Positions 62,589 to 64,000 of a stretch of DNA of 64,000 bases are shown in pieces. Every line of letters starts with the position of its first letter. Within the stretch, counting starts at the first letter, position 1. The notes beneath the pieces are model-generated. The model was given only the letters and a program-made list of their open reading frames with translations. It was not told the DNA's origin and ran no database searches. Where the stretch lies: positions 1 to 64,000 of the forward strand of contig JBHORA010000027.1 in NCBI GenBank assembly GCA_042408535.1. The letters are read 5' to 3'. This DNA comes from BPIH01 sp042408535. GTDB lineage: Bacteria; Chloroflexota; Limnocylindria; Limnocylindrales; CSP1-4. The translations under genes and the position numbers were made by a program.

Positions 62589-62957
62589 GGACGATAGGGA
62601 ACGTCGAGGCATGATGCCGGCGCCGCTCGTCGGCTCGGGCCTGCTGGCCGAATGATCCGTGGTTACTCGGTTCGTGGGCGGAGTCAGGGATCCTCCCGGC
62701 CGGTGGCCCCGGTACCACCGGCGGGTCGTCCGTCCACCGCCCCGTGGCCGACGCCCCAGGGTGTCCCCGAGTCCGTCGACGGCGCAGGCTCGAGACTAGC
62801 CGCGCTGGCTCCGATGGGGTATGGGGCGTCCGTCCAGATTCCGACTCGACGATCGGCGGGCGCGGCGAGGCACCAGTCCCGGACCTGCGTACCAGGTGCC
62901 TTCCGGCACCTCGGCCGCGAACGATGGCCGGCGGCGGATCGATCGAGCCAGAGACGG

Positions 62958-62963
62958 TACGCT
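62958..62963 (+). promoter_or_regulatory. Leaderless-type -10 element (TACGCT)
   Basis: TACGCT, 6 bases, then GTG 62970 of the lipoprotein gene. Confidence 0.5.
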
Positions 62964-62969
62964 CCCGGC

Positions 62970-63680
62970 GTGAACGCCAGTCCCTTCCTCCCGTCTCTCC
63001 CTGGTCAGCGGTCGCCGGTCGCCAGGCGAACCCGCGGTCGCGCCTTCTGCGCGGGCGTCCTCGGTCTTCTGCTCATCAGCCTGGCCGGCTGCGGTTTAAC
63101 CGGTGGCGGTCCGACCTTCGCCCCCGACGGCCCCTGCCGCGTCGACGGCCGGGCGCCGGGGGCCTACCCCGAGCTCGAGGCGCTCGTCCCGAGCCGCTTC
63201 GACGGTCGGCCGCCGGACCGCCTCGATTCGGGCCGCAACTGCAGCCGCGAGAACCTGGCCGGCCTGGCGGCGACCGGGATCACCGAGCTTCGCTTCGCCG
63301 GTGGGCTCTGGGCGACTGGCGCCGAGTCCGGGGTGACCCTCGCCGTCTTCACCGCCCCCGGGTTGACCGTCGAGGCCCTCGGCGCCTGGTACGAGGCGGG
63401 GGCGAGGTCGGCCCGCAAGACCTCGATCATCGTCGTCGGCCGGCCCCGGCTCGGGGGCGGTGCCGCCTATCGGATCGACCTCGAGAACGGCGGCCAGCTC
63501 CAGACGATCGTCGTCCTCCCCTCGGCGGCGGACGTCGTTCGGGTCGTCCTCGTCGGCAGCGCCGCCCGCGACGTCCGGACGCCCGACGCCCACGCCGCCA
63601 TCGTCGAGCGAGCGATCGCGGCCTCCCTCGCGGCGGAGGCGGCAGGGCCGGGGGAGGTCGGCACGGGCGCTCCGGAGTAG
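62970..63680 (+). CDS. Putative lipoprotein of unknown function
   Basis: 236 residues. An Arg-rich start and hydrophobic core end in LLISLAGCGLTGGG (lipobox Cys near residue 42). The exported domain has two cysteines (GPCRVDG, RNCSREN) and an alternating alpha/beta pattern (FAGGLWATGAESGVTLAVF, SIIVVGRPRLGGGAAYRIDL). No family recognised. It stands alone with a leaderless-type start. Confidence 0.75.
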   Translation: MNASPFLPSLPGQRSPVARRTRGRAFCAGVLGLLLISLAGCGLTGGGPTFAPDGPCRVDGRAPGAYPELEALVPSRFDGRPPDRLDSGRNCSRENLAGLAATGITELRFAGGLWATGAESGVTLAVFTAPGLTVEALGAWYEAGARSARKTSIIVVGRPRLGGGAAYRIDLENGGQLQTIVVLPSAADVVRVVLVGSAARDVRTPDAHAAIVERAIAASLAAEAAGPGEVGTGAPE

Positions 63681-63738
63681 GCGAGGCACTGGACTCGGCC
63701 CGGGGCCGGCCAGCGGCGACGCGGCGTCGGGGGAGTGC

Positions 63739-63744
63739 TAGCAT
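63739..63744 (+). promoter_or_regulatory. Leaderless-type -10 element (TAGCAT)
   Basis: TAGCAT, 6 bases, then ATG 63751 of the last, incomplete gene. Confidence 0.55.
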
Positions 63745-63750
63745 CCCGCC

Positions 63751-64000
63751 ATGACCGACTGGTCCGCCCGTCGGCGACGCTGGGAGGAGGCGCGGCTGCG
63801 GCCCGCCCTCAAGCGCCTCCCGGAGCGAAAGGTCCGCTTCTCGACCCTGAGCGGTGTCGAGCTCGAGCGGCTCTACGGCCCCTGGTCGTGGGAGCGGCTG
63901 CCCGATGGCTCCCCGGCTGGGGCCGGTGGTCCGACGGCCGTCGACCACCACGGCCGCCCGCTCCGAACGGGCCGCTGGGATGCCTTCGATCCGGAGCGGG
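63751..64000 (+). CDS. Incomplete gene; possibly a methylmalonyl-CoA-mutase-type N-terminus
   Basis: 83 residues before the window ends. RRRRWEEARLRPALKRLPERKVRFSTLSGVELERLYGP is loosely like the N-terminal linker of acyl-CoA mutase large subunits (residues 6-43), but the following family motif with TMYRGR is not seen in the visible part, so the identification is weak. Codon usage and leaderless promoter support a real gene. Confidence 0.4.
   Translation, partial: MTDWSARRRRWEEARLRPALKRLPERKVRFSTLSGVELERLYGPWSWERLPDGSPAGAGGPTAVDHHGRPLRTGRWDAFDPER

Overview
This is a chromosomal segment of a very GC-rich bacterium with tightly packed genes, most of them overlapping by 4 bases (ATGA or GTGA) inside operons. 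Housekeeping genes (dnaG primase and the main sigma factor) sit among catabolic and transport operons. An F420-type luciferase-family oxidoreductase, a DUF4032 protein, paired MutS-like ATPases and many promoters of the form TANNNT followed 6-7 bases later by the start codon fit a high-GC Chloroflexota (Limnocylindria-like) lineage better than Actinomycetota. That placement is inference from gene content. No tRNA, rRNA, CRISPR array, prophage or insertion sequence was found.

Layout. 1-11.8 kb: a nitrogen-compound cluster with a GntR regulator, two ureohydrolases, a quinone oxidoreductase, two amidohydrolases, a creatininase-family protein and a BMP-type nucleoside-like ABC importer. 11.8-21.7 kb: a META-domain lipoprotein, then a sugar module. 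It has MDR dehydrogenase, class I aldolase and aldehyde dehydrogenase on the plus strand, facing a DMT transporter and a mannose-family PTS permease (EIIA, B, C, D) on the minus strand, with a SorC-type regulator. 21.7-26.6 kb: a SLOG-fold protein, a 700-base gene-free stretch full of perfect inverted repeats, a NatAB-like ABC exporter and a DUF72 protein. 26.7-33.5 kb: ferric-reductase-like membrane protein plus ApbE, then a MacAB-like export system. 33.6-40.9 kb: a GntR-controlled operon that reads as a gamma-hydroxybutyrate route. It encodes an acetate-type transporter, a lactonase-like MBL hydrolase, a hydroxyacid-oxoacid transhydrogenase homologue, a zinc-ribbon protein and a D-2-hydroxyacid dehydrogenase pair.

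40.9-47.8 kb: DJ-1/PfpI protein, secreted trypsin-like protease, then the most unusual locus of the window. A candidate fluoride (crcB-type) riboswitch with its own promoter and a plausible Shine-Dalgarno-sequestering switch precedes a small membrane protein, a zinc-ribbon/HEAT protein and two tandem MutS-like ATPases. 47.9-52 kb: dnaG and rpoD behind a strong promoter and a 23-bp near-perfect palindrome. 52-64 kb: small membrane and HTH genes, a RibD-type reductase, a PadR-controlled ABC exporter, a cupredoxin, an acetyltransferase, a DUF4032 protein apparently starting at CTG, a second ABC exporter starting leaderless, a nitroreductase, a J-domain protein, a lipoprotein and a truncated gene at the right edge.

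Two themes recur: local control by palindromic operators next to GntR, SorC and PadR regulators, and leaderless transcription of single genes. Terminators with U-runs are essentially absent; strong GC hairpins without U-tracts stand at several gene ends instead.
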